From: Amycolatopsis arida
Lineage (GTDB): Bacteria > Actinomycetota > Actinomycetes > Mycobacteriales > Pseudonocardiaceae
NCBI RefSeq assembly: GCF_900115565.1
Contig: NZ_FOWW01000002.1
Location: 421,160 to 485,159, forward strand
Direction of reading: 5' to 3'
Length of the DNA: 64,000 nt
The translations under genes and the position numbers were made by a program. This document shows positions 55,640 to 64,000 of the stretch, in pieces. The first letter of the stretch is position 1. The number at the start of each line of letters is the position of its first letter. The notes beneath the pieces were generated by a model. It searched no databases. It was not told the DNA's origin and saw nothing but the letters and a program-made list of their open reading frames with translations.

Positions 55640-56569
55640 TCAACCGGTCGGCGGCAGGTCACAGGTGCCCTGGCCGGGCAGGGGCCGGTCCAGGTCGAAG
55701 AACTCGCCGGGAACGCCGGGGTTGGGCAGGGTGTGCGGGGCCGGCTCGCTGTAGGCCGGGGCGAGCAGTCCCCTGGCCATCGGGCCGCAGGCGATCGAGT
55801 AGCCGTGGCCGCGGCCGGACTCCAGGTAGATGCCGCGGTTGCGCGGGTACCAGGTCTCCCCGACGCGCAGCAGGTAGGTGATCTCCCAGCGCTCGGCGGC
55901 GACGATGTCCAGCGGGGCCCGAGCGGCGGCCGGGTCACCGATGTCGAAGGCGTAGGCCACCACGTAGTCGGTGCGGACGCGCAGCTCGCCGCGCCGCTCA
56001 CCGGGCTCGGCGGTCATGGTGCCGTTCACCCTCGGCTCGGCGGGCAGCAGCCGGAAGCCGGGGGCGACCCGGGTGGCGTAGTAGGACGGCCACCTGCCCG
56101 GGTCGGCGAACGCGCCGCGCACCTGGTCCTGGTAGCTCGGCGCGAAGTGGCCGACAACGGGCTCGACGTCACCGCCCTGGACGACCGACCGGTCCAGTCG
56201 CGCGCGCACCAGCAGCGACCTGACCTGTTCCAGCGCGGCGGCGACCTCGTCGGCGGAGAGGCTGCCGACCTCGTGCGGGGGTGGGAGCACGATGCCGTCG
56301 GCCCCGGCCGGCCAGTCCTGCGCCGGAGTTCCGGCGAACGGGCGGGCAAGGTCGATCTCCGGGGGTGCCGGGGGCTCGGGCTCGCGGATGTGCAGCGCGT
56401 AGGTGGCGGCGGCCACCGCGATGAGCACCGCGCCCAGGAGGAGTGCCGTACGCGGGAGCCGGAGGCGCCGGACGAGGGCGCGTCGGGCGGCGCGGCGCGC
56501 GTTGCGTTCGGCCCGCCGGTTCCATTCCGGGTCGCGCAGGTCCGGATGGTCGAACGGATCGGTGCGCAC
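55640..56569 (-). CDS. Membrane-anchored extracytoplasmic protein, unknown
   Basis: 309 residues. Arg-rich cytosolic start (residues 1-40), one membrane helix (LLLGAVLIAVAAATYAL, about 42-58), then a secreted domain with an NTF2-like look (SLLVRARLDRSVVQGGDVEPVVGHFAPSYQDQVRG, YVVAYAFDIGDP, VAAERWEITYLLR). GTG 56569 follows GGGGG by about 5 nt. Resembles conserved actinobacterial hypothetical membrane proteins; no function assigned. Confidence 0.72.
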   Translation of the reverse strand: MRTDPFDHPDLRDPEWNRRAERNARRAARRALVRRLRLPRTALLLGAVLIAVAAATYALHIREPEPPAPPEIDLARPFAGTPAQDWPAGADGIVLPPPHEVGSLSADEVAAALEQVRSLLVRARLDRSVVQGGDVEPVVGHFAPSYQDQVRGAFADPGRWPSYYATRVAPGFRLLPAEPRVNGTMTAEPGERRGELRVRTDYVVAYAFDIGDPAAARAPLDIVAAERWEITYLLRVGETWYPRNRGIYLESGRGHGYSIACGPMARGLLAPAYSEPAPHTLPNPGVPGEFFDLDRPLPGQGTCDLPPTG

Positions 56570-56670
56570 TCCAGCCCCCTTGTCGCGTTTTGCGGGTTGA
56601 TCGGGCGCCGCGGTGTCCGCGTTAGCGAGGGTGTTGGCCGGGCGGATCAGCGGGTACCGTCGAAAGGACC

Positions 56671-57063
56671 ATGACAGAGCAGGAACCGGACACCGGCGAG
56701 GATCGGCTGCGGGCGTTCCGCCGGGCCGAGGAGCTGGTGCGGCGGCGCCCGCTGGACGCGTTGAAGGCGCTGGAGCCGGTGCTGGCGGCCGAGCCGGACA
56801 AGCCGAGCGTGCAGTTGCTGGCTGGGCGGGCGTACTTCCACTCGGCGCAGTTGCGGCAGGCCGAGACGGCGTTGAGCCGGGTGGTGGAGCTGGACCCGGC
56901 CGACCACTACGCGCGGTTCGTGCTGGGCAGGACCCTGCAGCGCCTCGGCCGGCTGGTCGAGGCGCTGGGGCAACTGCGGATGGCCTCGGCGATGAACCCG
57001 GTGCCCGAGTACCAGGACGCCATCGGCGAGGTCCGCGCCCGGCTGGCGCTCGGCAGCTCCTGA
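56671..57063 (+). CDS. Tetratricopeptide-repeat protein
   Basis: 130 residues, about three TPR units: RRPLDALKALEPVLAAEPDKPSVQLLAGRAYFHSAQLRQAETALSRVVELDPADHYARFVLGRTLQRLGR. Probably a cytosolic protein-interaction scaffold. AAAGGA precedes ATG 56671. Divergent from the membrane protein at 56569. Confidence 0.87.
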   Translation: MTEQEPDTGEDRLRAFRRAEELVRRRPLDALKALEPVLAAEPDKPSVQLLAGRAYFHSAQLRQAETALSRVVELDPADHYARFVLGRTLQRLGRLVEALGQLRMASAMNPVPEYQDAIGEVRARLALGSS

Positions 57064-57194
57064 GCGTTCCTGGCCTTCCTCGTCCGGCGGTGGGGCTGTC
57101 CTCACCCCGTCCTCTGTGGCCTGCCGGATGTTCGAGTTCCGGTCTCGCCCGTAACGTTCCGCGTGACCTCAACCGAGCGAAGGGGGACGATGTG

Positions 57195-58304
57195 ATGCGG
57201 GCGAGAAGGGTTCGGCGGCTGGTGGCCGGCGCGTTGGCGCTGGCCGTCGGTGTCTCGTGCGTGACCGCCGGAACGGTCGCCGCGGAGCCGCGCGGCGGGC
57301 ACGCCGACACCAAGGCGATCGTGGACGGCTTCGTCGAGCAAGGGGTGCCCGGGGCGATGGTCTTCGCCCGCGACCGCCACGGCAGCTGGACGGTCACCAG
57401 CGGCACCCGGAAGCTGGGCACCCATCGGCCGATCCGCCCGTGGGACCGGGCGCGGGTCGCCAGCAACACCAAGATGTTCGTCGCCGCGGTGGTGTTGCAA
57501 CTCGTCGGCGAGGGCAGGGTAGGGCTGGACGCGCCGATCGAGGAGTACCTGCCGGGGTTGGTGCGGGGCAACGGGTACGACGGTCACGAGATCACCGTGC
57601 GGCAGCTGTTGCAGCACACCAGCGGGATGGCCGACTACGTCCGGGACGTGCTGACCGACCCGAGCGCCGGCGACCGGGTCTGGCGACCGGAGGAGCTGGT
57701 GCGCCTGGGGTTGAGCCATCCGCCGCTGTTCCCACCGGGCACCGGCTGGCAGTACTCCAACACCGGGTACATCGTGCTCGGGATGCTGGTCGAGGCGGTG
57801 ACCGGAAACGGCGTCGGCACGGAGATCACCGACCGGCTCATCCGGCCGCACGGGCTGTGGCAGACCACGTATCCGGACGTCGGGCAGAAGCGAATCCGAG
57901 GTCCGCACGTGCGCGGCTACCACGCGTTCCCCGGCATGCCGATCGCCGACGTGACCGATTTCGAGCCCAGCATCGCCGGTGCGGCGGGGGCGCTGGTCTC
58001 CACCGGCCCGGACCTGACGCGGTTCGTGCGCGCCCTAGTCTCCGGGAAGGTGCTCCGCCCGGATCTGCTCGCGGAGATGCGCTCGACGGTGCCCGCGGGC
58101 GGAGGCGCCTACGGGCTCGGGATCAGGGAGTACTCCCTTCCCTGCGGTGGCGTGGCGTGGGGACATGGCGGCAACATGCCCGGCTTCGACTCGTTCACGG
58201 CGACCACGGACGACGGGCGCTCGGCGTTCGCCGTGGCCAACGGCCACCGCGCGGCCGGCGGCCCTGCCGACCTGCGGAAGGCGGTCGAGTCGGCGCTGTG
58301 CTGA
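57195..58304 (+). CDS. Secreted serine hydrolase, beta-lactamase/D-Ala-D-Ala carboxypeptidase fold
   Basis: 369 residues. Signal peptide about 1-30 (LVAGALALAVGVSCVTAGTVAAE). The three class C/S12 motifs are present: SNTK (Ser90-Lys93), YSN (187-189) and HGG (324-326). Likely a DD-carboxypeptidase or related esterase acting outside the membrane. ATG 57195 follows AAGGGGG by 9 nt; GTG 57192 is also in frame. Confidence 0.9.
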   Translation: MRARRVRRLVAGALALAVGVSCVTAGTVAAEPRGGHADTKAIVDGFVEQGVPGAMVFARDRHGSWTVTSGTRKLGTHRPIRPWDRARVASNTKMFVAAVVLQLVGEGRVGLDAPIEEYLPGLVRGNGYDGHEITVRQLLQHTSGMADYVRDVLTDPSAGDRVWRPEELVRLGLSHPPLFPPGTGWQYSNTGYIVLGMLVEAVTGNGVGTEITDRLIRPHGLWQTTYPDVGQKRIRGPHVRGYHAFPGMPIADVTDFEPSIAGAAGALVSTGPDLTRFVRALVSGKVLRPDLLAEMRSTVPAGGGAYGLGIREYSLPCGGVAWGHGGNMPGFDSFTATTDDGRSAFAVANGHRAAGGPADLRKAVESALC

Positions 58305-58307
58305 CCG

Positions 58308-58351
58308 ATGCCGGAACGGCCCCGCCTTGGTCGGCGGGGCCGTTCCGGCAT
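58308..58351. terminator. Strong bidirectional terminator
   Basis: Perfect 19-bp stem (58308-58326 with 58333-58351, arms ATGCCGGAACGGCCCCGCC and its complement) with a 6-nt loop between convergent genes. Confidence 0.9.
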
Positions 58352-58375
58352 GGAGTCGCTGAGCTCCACGAGACT

Positions 58376-59176
58376 TCACTGGCCGGTGGCGTAGGTCTCG
58401 GCGGCGAGGAAGACGTCCTGGGCGTAGCCGACCGACTGGTTGTAGGTGAGCACCGCGGTCCACCACCCGTCGGGGCTGCCGAGGTCGCCGCCGCTGGCGC
58501 AGAGGTAGCGGGCGGCGGTGAGGGCGGCGTCGTCGATGTTCTGCGGGTCGGGTGGTGCGCCGTCCCGACTGGCGCGGGCGGACCAACGCGCCCACGTCGC
58601 CGGCAGGAACTGCATCGGCCCGACCGCCCGGTCCCACCGGGTGTCGCCGTCCAGCCGGCCGCCGTCGGTGTCCGGGATCTCCCGCACGCCGGGTGCGCCG
58701 TCCAGTGGCGGGCCGACGATCGGCGGTGAGATCACCCCGTTCGCGCTCACCTCGGCGCCACCGAGGCGGCCGTGCTGCGACTCCACCCGCCCGATCGCGG
58801 CGAGCGTCCCCCACGACAGTCGGCATTCCGGCGCCGCCGTGCGCATCCACATCTCCGCCCGGCCGTACGCCGCCAGCGCCCTCGCCGGCACCCGCGTGCG
58901 CGTCGCCATCTGCTCGGCCCACGCGTCGAGCTCGGCCTGGTCCGACGCGTCCAGCCGGTCCTCCGGCGCGGCCGGCGCCGGGGTGGGCGCGGCCGCCCAC
59001 GGCTCGGGGCGCGGCGCCTCCACGCTCGGCTCGGCCGGCGGCGGCTCCTCGTCGTCCCGGTTGACGCCGATCGTGAGGACCAGCACGAGTCCCGCCACCA
59101 CCAGCGCCACCGCGAGCGCGATCCGACCCAGCGCGCGGGGCGGCGGCAGGAAGCCGGGTAAGGAACCAGCGGTCAC
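58376..59176 (-). CDS. Membrane-anchored lytic murein transglycosylase
   Basis: 266 residues. N-terminal membrane helix (IALAVALVVAGLVLVLTIGV, about 18-37), a Pro/Ala linker and the same catalytic domain as the 51137-52477 gene: TLAAIGRVESQHGRLGG (catalytic Glu), IPDTDGGRLDGDTRWDRAVGPMQFLPATWARW, NIDDAALTAARYLCASGGDL. It lacks the long Pro/Ser/Thr tail. Paralogue of LpqU-type enzymes; a second copy flanking the eno region. Confidence 0.88.
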   Translation of the reverse strand: MTAGSLPGFLPPPRALGRIALAVALVVAGLVLVLTIGVNRDDEEPPPAEPSVEAPRPEPWAAAPTPAPAAPEDRLDASDQAELDAWAEQMATRTRVPARALAAYGRAEMWMRTAAPECRLSWGTLAAIGRVESQHGRLGGAEVSANGVISPPIVGPPLDGAPGVREIPDTDGGRLDGDTRWDRAVGPMQFLPATWARWSARASRDGAPPDPQNIDDAALTAARYLCASGGDLGSPDGWWTAVLTYNQSVGYAQDVFLAAETYATGQ

Positions 59177-59276
59177 CCGGTCAGGTTACGGGGACAGTGA
59201 CGGAACACCGCGTGGATCACCGCGGCCGCGGCCGGCTCGTGGTTTCCGGCGTGGCCCTGTGCGCAAGGATGACGCC

Positions 59277-59816
59277 ATGGCGGACGACTCCACGACGATC
59301 GAACTCACCCGGTCCGAACTCCGGGAGGTCGCCGGCTACGCGGTGGCGTGCGCGCGGCCCGCGTTGGCGATCTTCGAACGTGATCGCCCTGACGATCGGC
59401 GCCCGCGAGCCGCCATCGACGCCGCGCGGGCGTTCGCGGACGGAGGCGAGCGGACCAAGGCGCTCCGGGACAGCGCGTGGGCGGCACAGCGAGCGGCTCA
59501 GGAGGCCCGCGATGCGGGACAGGCCGCGGCGAGCGACGCCGCGCGCGCGGCCCTCGCCGCGGCCGGTGCGGCGTTCCTCCACCCCCTGGCGAAAGCCACT
59601 CAGGTCAAGCACATCCTCGGGTCGGCCGCGCATGCCGCACGAGCGCTCGAACTCTCCGCCGGAGCCGACCCCGCCGTCGGAGCCGACCACATCGCACGGT
59701 CGCGGATCCTCGCGTCTCCCGTCGTGGTCGACGTCCTGCGGCGCTACCCGGCCGCCCCGAGTGGCGGTGGGCGGGTCGGAGAGCTGGTTCGTCAGCTGGA
59801 CGCGTCGCTCCGGTGA
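59277..59816 (+). CDS. Putative immunity protein (Imm5-like helical family)
   Basis: 179 residues, Ala-rich and almost wholly helical: LTRSELREVAGYAVACARPALAIFERDRPDDRRPRAAIDAARAFADGG, then HAARALELSAG and a C-terminal VVDVLRRYPAAPSGGGRVGELVRQLDASLR. This matches the actinobacterial putative-immunity family. No polymorphic toxin gene is adjacent, so it would be an orphan. AAGGA precedes ATG 59277 by about 8 nt. Confidence 0.7.
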   Translation: MADDSTTIELTRSELREVAGYAVACARPALAIFERDRPDDRRPRAAIDAARAFADGGERTKALRDSAWAAQRAAQEARDAGQAAASDAARAALAAAGAAFLHPLAKATQVKHILGSAAHAARALELSAGADPAVGADHIARSRILASPVVVDVLRRYPAAPSGGGRVGELVRQLDASLR

Positions 59817-59934
59817 TCCCCGGCGGTGCGCTGGACGGGTGATCGGACGGTTTCGCCGTTGGCGGAAAGCGGATCCGCGGGCCCGTCGAGCCGCCTAGGC
59901 TGGCCGGGCAGCCCAGGAAACCGTAGGGGGACGT

Positions 59935-60765
59935 ATGGAAATTGTTACCGGTACCGCGGCGGGCGTACCGTTCACGGCGCTGCCACCGGCCGGCGACACC
60001 GACGGCCCCGCGCCGTTGATCGTGACCTGGCACATGCTGGACGCGCCTCGCACGGACGCGGCCTTCGCGGCCGCACTGCCCATGACCGGGGTGCCCGCCT
60101 GGCGGGTGCACCTGGGCATGCCGATGTGCGGCGCGCGAATGGTCGACGGCCGTGTCGACGCCGTCATCGAGCTCATCCGCGAGGACCCGTTGATGGCGTA
60201 CCTGGCCCCGTTCCTCTCCCAGGCCGCCGATGAGTTCCCGGCCGCGCTGGCCGCGCTGCGCGATCAACTGCCGGTCGACGACGAGCCGGTCGCCGTCCTC
60301 GGCGGTTCGCTCGGCGGAGCCGTGGCGCTGGAAGTGCTGACCACGGGGCGGATTCCGATCAGGGCGGTCGCGCTGGTCAACCCGGCGGTGCGGATTCGGT
60401 CCGCCGTGGAGCTCATCGAGGCCGGGTTCGGACAGGCCTACCCGTGGACCGCCGAGTCCCACACGACGGCCGACGAGCTGGACTACGTCGCCCGCGTCGC
60501 CGGAGGCGTTGCGGCACAACCGCCGCTGCTCCTCGTCAGCGGCGAGCGGGACCACCCCGCGTTCCGAACGGACGCGGCCGCTCTGGTCGACGCGCTGCGC
60601 GAGCGGTACGCGCGCCCGGACGACGTCGAGCTGACGACGGTGCCGGACCTGGCACACCCGCTGGCCGAGGAACCCGGCCTGGAACCGGCGCCGCAGCTAC
60701 CCGTGACCAAGGTGGTCGACGACATCCTGACCCGGTGGTTCCTCCGGCAGCTCACCGCGACCTGA
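59935..60765 (+). CDS. Alpha/beta hydrolase
   Basis: 276 residues. Nucleophile elbow VLGGSLGGAVAL (Ser125), Asp in LLLVSGERDHP and His in VPDLAHPLAEE complete a plausible triad. N-terminal TWHMLDAPRTD replaces the usual HG oxyanion loop. Substrate unknown. ATG 59935 follows AGGGGG. Confidence 0.83.
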   Translation: MEIVTGTAAGVPFTALPPAGDTDGPAPLIVTWHMLDAPRTDAAFAAALPMTGVPAWRVHLGMPMCGARMVDGRVDAVIELIREDPLMAYLAPFLSQAADEFPAALAALRDQLPVDDEPVAVLGGSLGGAVALEVLTTGRIPIRAVALVNPAVRIRSAVELIEAGFGQAYPWTAESHTTADELDYVARVAGGVAAQPPLLLVSGERDHPAFRTDAAALVDALRERYARPDDVELTTVPDLAHPLAEEPGLEPAPQLPVTKVVDDILTRWFLRQLTAT

Positions 60766-60977
60766 GCGACACCAAGATCACCGGCAGGTGCCGCGCCAGT
60801 GACCAAACTGGAACCGGCGACGCCCGTTGCCCACGCATGACCAACCCGATGGACAATAACCGTCTGCTACAAGGCCACGCCGCTCCTTGCGCACGCGTCG
60901 TTCGGCGCGCTTGGCACACCTACCAGTATGGCGCGGTCCGAACAGCGCCGGCGGCGGCCCGCGGAGGGCAACAACTC

Positions 60978-61952
60978 TCAGGATGACGCGCCGTAGCAGG
61001 TGGCGATCGCCGCGGCGCGGTTGCGCAGGGAGGAGCGCAACCACGGCGGGGCCAGGGCTTCCGCGTGCGTGGCGAGCTGCCACAGCGCCCATTCGGCGTG
61101 TCTCGGATCCTGGAAGGTCACCTCCAGCCGCAGCCAGCCGTCCGCGTCGGCTTCTTCGGCGCGGACGGCCAGCGCGGTACCCACCAGGTCCTCTCGCCGC
61201 GCCGGGTTCACCCGTACCAGCACGGCGACCTGGTCGCCGCCGGTCCGAAACCGCGTGCTGCGTTCCCGCCAGGCCCGGTCCAGATCGACGTGGTCTGGTC
61301 GCTGTGCGGGTTCGTCGAGTTCCTCGGCCGCCAAGACCCGGGACAGCCGGTAGGTGCGGTCCGCGCCAGACCTCGTGGCCAGCAAGTAGCCCTGGTCGCG
61401 TACGGTGACCAGGCCGATCGGGTCCACCGTGCGCCACTTCGGGGTCTCGTCCGCGGCCGCGTAGTGGATGCGCAGCTTGTGTCCGGCGAACACCGCGCTC
61501 CGGACCTCGGCCACGATGGTGTCGGGCACCTCCTCAGCGACGACGCGGCGCGAGAGGAGGTCGGTCTCCGGGTCGATGAGCAATCGCTGCGCCGCGCCAG
61601 CCGCGGTGTCCCGATAGCCTTCGGGCAGCGCGTCAACCACCTTGAGCATCGCGGAAGCGAGCGCCGAGCCGAGGCCGAACACCTGCACGCCGCGCCGGGA
61701 TCCGGCGACCAACAGGGCGAGCGCCTCGTCGTGGTTCAGTCCGGTCAGCTCGGTCTGGAAACCGGGCAACAACGCGAAACCGCCGTGCCTGCCGCGTTCG
61801 GCGTAGACCGGGACGCCGGCCGCGGACAGCGCCTCGATGTCGCGCAGCACGGTGCGGGTGGATACCTCCAGCTCGCGGGCCAGCCTGGCCGCGGACAGCC
61901 GACCGCGCTGGCGCAGCAGCAGCACCAGCGAGACCAATCGGTCAGCGCGCAC
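60978..61952 (-). CDS. YafY-type HTH/WYL-domain regulator
   Basis: 324 residues. N-terminal HTH_11 (ADRLVSLVLLLRQRGRLSAARLARELEVSTRTVLRDIEAL), middle WYL domain (AVFAGHKLRIHYAAADETPKWRTVDPIGLVTVRDQGYLLA) and WCX C-terminus. WYL domains sense nucleotides or other ligands. GTG start lies 6 nt from TAGAGT, so leaderless. Divergent from ridA-like gene with a palindrome over its own -35 region. Confidence 0.9.
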   Translation of the reverse strand: MRADRLVSLVLLLRQRGRLSAARLARELEVSTRTVLRDIEALSAAGVPVYAERGRHGGFALLPGFQTELTGLNHDEALALLVAGSRRGVQVFGLGSALASAMLKVVDALPEGYRDTAAGAAQRLLIDPETDLLSRRVVAEEVPDTIVAEVRSAVFAGHKLRIHYAAADETPKWRTVDPIGLVTVRDQGYLLATRSGADRTYRLSRVLAAEELDEPAQRPDHVDLDRAWRERSTRFRTGGDQVAVLVRVNPARREDLVGTALAVRAEEADADGWLRLEVTFQDPRHAEWALWQLATHAEALAPPWLRSSLRNRAAAIATCYGASS

Positions 61953-61958
61953 ACGAAA

Positions 61959-61991
61959 ACTCTACCGAAATACACGACACGGGATGTCGTG
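61959..61991 (-). promoter_or_regulatory. YafY leaderless promoter and operator palindrome
   Basis: -10 TAGAGT on the minus strand (61959-61964), 6 nt before the GTG. CACGACA CGGGA TGTCGTG (61973-61991) is a perfect 7-bp inverted repeat covering the expected -35 region. Confidence 0.6.
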
Positions 61992-62082
61992 ATTCGTTGG
62001 GAGGCTTTCAACACGGCGTCAACGATGGGCGGCTACCGAGCCGGCGGACGTACGTACTGTCGATGAATCGAATGGAGCTGAT

Positions 62083-62484
62083 GTGGCTGTGGAGCGAACG
62101 GCGGTCAACCCGTGGACGTGGTCGGTGGAGATGGGGTACAACCAGGGTGAGATCGTCTCCGGGCGCACCCGGACCCTGTACTGCGCCGGGCAGACCGCGA
62201 TGAGCGGCGACGGCAAGCCCCAACATGCCGGTGACATGGCGGCGCAGTTGGCGCTGAGCCTCGACAACCTGGAGGCCGTTCTCGGCGAGGCCGACATGTC
62301 CCTCGGAAACCTCGTCCGGCTCAACGTCTACACCACCGACGTCGATCTGCTCTTCCAGCACTACGGCGTGCTGGCGTCGCGGTTGGGCGCCGCCGGGGTG
62401 GCGCCGACCACCACGATGCTCGGGTTGACACGGCTGGCGATCCCCACCCTGATGGTCGAGCTCGAGGGGACCGCCGTCGCTTGA
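62083..62484 (+). CDS. RidA-family (YjgF/UK114) protein
   Basis: 133 residues. GRTRTLYCAGQTAMSGDGKPQHAGDMAAQLALSLDNLEAVL and RLNVYTTDVDLLFQHYGVLASR, with VAPTTTMLGLTRLAIPTLMVELEGTAV at the end; the Arg that binds the carboxylate in classical RidA (CVRVA) is replaced by the GLTRLA context. Family members deaminate reactive enamines or imines, or act as ligand-binding trimers. Divergent from the WYL regulator, which probably controls it. Confidence 0.85.
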   Translation: MAVERTAVNPWTWSVEMGYNQGEIVSGRTRTLYCAGQTAMSGDGKPQHAGDMAAQLALSLDNLEAVLGEADMSLGNLVRLNVYTTDVDLLFQHYGVLASRLGAAGVAPTTTMLGLTRLAIPTLMVELEGTAVA

Positions 62485-62850
62485 TGCGACCTCGCCGCCT
62501 CCGCTGCAGGTGAGTGGTTTCCGGTGCTCAGGATGGTGACGATCGGCGACCGAGGACGACCGCCACGGGGTCGGCAAGCGCTCGCGCCGCGAGCTGGCAG
62601 TCGAGTACACCGGCCGCTACCCAGCGAGATCCTCGACCGCGCCGACCGCACGCCGATCGTGTTGGTGCCGTCGAGCAGGGACCGCGGCGCTGCTCGGTGT
62701 CGAGCGCGCCGCTGGGCATTCCACCGCTCGTTGATCGCCCAGCGGCTGACCGAGCAGCGCCGCGTCCCGATCGAGCGCCTGAACCCGTTCTGACGCGTGG
62801 ATTTCTCGGGCACGAGGTCATCTCGTACTCTCGCGCAACCCCGTTGTCCC
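62485..62850. other. Intergenic debris
   Basis: 366 nt without a supported gene. One frame reads ILDRADRTPIVLVPSSRDR and IAQRLTEQRRVPIERLNPF but has no convincing start, ribosome site or continuous homology. It is probably decayed coding sequence. Confidence 0.4.
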
Positions 62851-63085
62851 ATGCCACACAGCGCGACCGCCGAGGTCGAGCTGCGGCGGCGGTATGTGCG
62901 GATGATCGCGCTGGTGGCCGAGGTGGAGCGGCGGGACCTGGGTCGGCGGTGGGGGTATGCGGGCAGCACCGGGGTGGTTTCGGGAGGAGCTGCGGCTCTC
63001 GCCGCGGGAGATCCGTACCCGGTTGGGGTTGGCCGCTCAGGGCGAGCACCAGAGCCGCCATCGCACCGGAGGCAGGGGATCCCCC
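62851..63085 (+). pseudogene. DUF222/HNH-endonuclease N-terminal remnant
   Basis: From ATG 62851 the frame gives VELRRRYVRMIALVAEVERRDLGRRWGYAG, the usual DUF222 beginning of actinobacterial HNH proteins. A shift near 62970 then continues in another frame as WFREELRLSPREIRTRLGLA before the similarity stops. The HNH domain is missing. Confidence 0.6.
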
Positions 63086-63110
63086 GTGCTGAACGCTCCC
63101 GGGCGGAAAG

Positions 63111-64000
63111 TCAGCGGGGCCAGTAGCGGCGCCAGCCGTCGGCGTCCAGGGTGGCCGGCTCGATGCCGGCCGCCCGGGCGGCCCGCTCGGCGGCGCGCAC
63201 CCCGCGGGCGAACTCCTTGGCCACCGCGCGCAGTGCGCCCTCCGGGTCGACCCCGGCCCGGCGGGCCGCCGCGGCCAGCCGGAACAGCTTCGCGCCCTCG
63301 TTCACCGGCTCGGGGAACAGGTCGAACGGCAGCCCGGCGCGCCCGGTGCGCTGCCCGAGCTTGCCGGCCAGCGCCGCCGCCGGCTGCCCGGTCGCCACGC
63401 CGTCCAGAATGGACTCGCGTTGCTTCTCCGTCTGCTTGAGCTCCTCCCAGCGCGCCTGCTGGTGCTCAGCGGAGTGCACGGCCTCACCCTCGCCGAACAC
63501 GTGCGGGTGCCGGCCGACCAGCTTGTCCACCAGCGCCCGCGCCACCTCGTCGATGTCGAAGGGGTCGGCGGCGTCCTCGGCGGCCACCCTGGCGTGGAAC
63601 AGCACCTGCAGCAGCACGTCGCCCAGCTCCTCGCACAGCGCGGCCCGGTCGCCCTCCTCGATGGCCTCGAGCAGCTCGTAGGTCTCCTCGACCAGGTACT
63701 GCCGCAGCGAGGCGTGGGTCTGCGCGGCGTCCCACGGGCACCCGCCGGGCGAGCGCAGCCGGTCCATCACCTCCGCGGCCCGGACCAGCGGCGGCACCGG
63801 CGTCGACACCACGGCCGCGCCGTGGGCGATCAGTGCCGCGGCACCGGGCTCGGCGGCGTCGGCCGCGACCAGCACGACGCCGGGCAGCCCGGTCAGCTCG
63901 CCGGGCGCCGGCGCGGGCTTGGCGTCCAGCGCGGTGCGGGTGGCCTCGGGAAGGTCGGCCGCGGCGTAGACGAACTCCGCGGCCCGCAGCACCGGCCACG
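63111..64000 (-). CDS. mazG: Nucleoside triphosphate pyrophosphohydrolase MazG (5' end outside window)
   Basis: About 296 visible residues. MazG core RLRSPGGCPWDAAQTHASLRQYLVEETYELLEAI with metal-binding EE…E and the EELGDVLLQVLFHARVA block; second half KLGQRTGRAGLPFDLFPEPVNEGAKLFRL. The N-terminal TP-methylase-like part is typical of the long mycobacterial form (Rv1021). The frame stays open to base 64000 (WPVLRAAEFVYAA), so the start is beyond the right edge. Removes non-canonical NTPs. Completes the mazG-lpqU-eno synteny. Confidence 0.9.
   Translation of the reverse strand, partial: WPVLRAAEFVYAAADLPEATRTALDAKPAPAPGELTGLPGVVLVAADAAEPGAAALIAHGAAVVSTPVPPLVRAAEVMDRLRSPGGCPWDAAQTHASLRQYLVEETYELLEAIEEGDRAALCEELGDVLLQVLFHARVAAEDAADPFDIDEVARALVDKLVGRHPHVFGEGEAVHSAEHQQARWEELKQTEKQRESILDGVATGQPAAALAGKLGQRTGRAGLPFDLFPEPVNEGAKLFRLAAAARRAGVDPEGALRAVAKEFARGVRAAERAARAAGIEPATLDADGWRRYWPR

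Overview
This window is high-GC actinobacterial chromosome, most likely from a member of the Pseudonocardiaceae (Amycolatopsis/Saccharopolyspora-like; genus not certain). The evidence is mycothiol-linked biology (mca), F420/deazaflavin-type proteins, WYL, SARP and StrR-type regulators, abundant GTG starts, and gene order shared with Mycobacterium tuberculosis. Two blocks are syntenic with M. tuberculosis: about 3.5-20 kb (Rv1083/mca/DUF4307/greA/metB/pra/cbs/fadA3 neighbourhood) and about 50-64 kb (ppx2/DUF501/ftsB/eno/lpqU/mazG neighbourhood). I see no rRNA, CRISPR array or prophage.

Layout. 1-3.4 kb: the 3' part of hen1 and a complete pnkp, a two-gene RNA-repair system. 3.5-20.5 kb: mca, DUF4307 membrane protein, greA, an MBL-fold enzyme, Lrp/AsnC regulator plus hppD, ilvA, metB, a five-gene array of Pro/Gly-rich membrane proteins where M. 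tuberculosis has the single pra gene, cbs and a thiolase. 20.5-29.7 kb: Bax-inhibitor-like protein, a SpaA-like surface protein with an adjacent class F sortase, a two-domain SDR, a DivIVA-like coiled coil, amidase and a CoA-ester lyase. 29.8-45.7 kb looks accessory: a collapsed divergent NmrA/TetR pair, an orphan StrR-type activator, transposase debris, an arsenic-type locus with an ArsR-ArsN1 fusion but no pump, SARP, a frameshifted hydrolase, a TetR/NmrA pair, MFS, two tiny identical ORFs and a GGDEF protein. It ends at an unusual tRNA. 45.8-64 kb returns to core functions: ndh, udgB, an S10 peptidase, ppx, lytic transglycosylases, ftsB, eno, a beta-lactamase-fold hydrolase, a YafY/RidA divergent pair and mazG, which runs off the right edge.

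How the genes fit together. Sulfur metabolism (metB, cbs), aromatic and branched-chain amino-acid metabolism (hppD, ilvA) and mycothiol detoxification (mca) sit beside transcription-fidelity factor greA. The eno-ftsB-DUF501-transglycosylase-ppx run joins glycolysis, septation, wall remodelling and (p)ppGpp/polyP metabolism on one strand. Many genes start exactly 6-7 nt after a TANNNT -10 hexamer, so leaderless transcription is common here; one 32-nt gap appears to hold two back-to-back leaderless promoters. Short tandem repeats, including a 21-bp family, recur in the spaces between convergent genes.

Most worth following up: the two tandem MRNRDN minigenes (44.2 kb), the class-I-shaped tRNA with a UAA anticodon (45.8 kb), the ArsR-ArsN1 fusion (35.8 kb), the expanded pra array (12.6-16.9 kb), the orphan StrR-type regulator (31 kb) and the 21-bp inverted repeat arrays (27.3 kb). 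All assignments are from reading the sequence; no database search was run.
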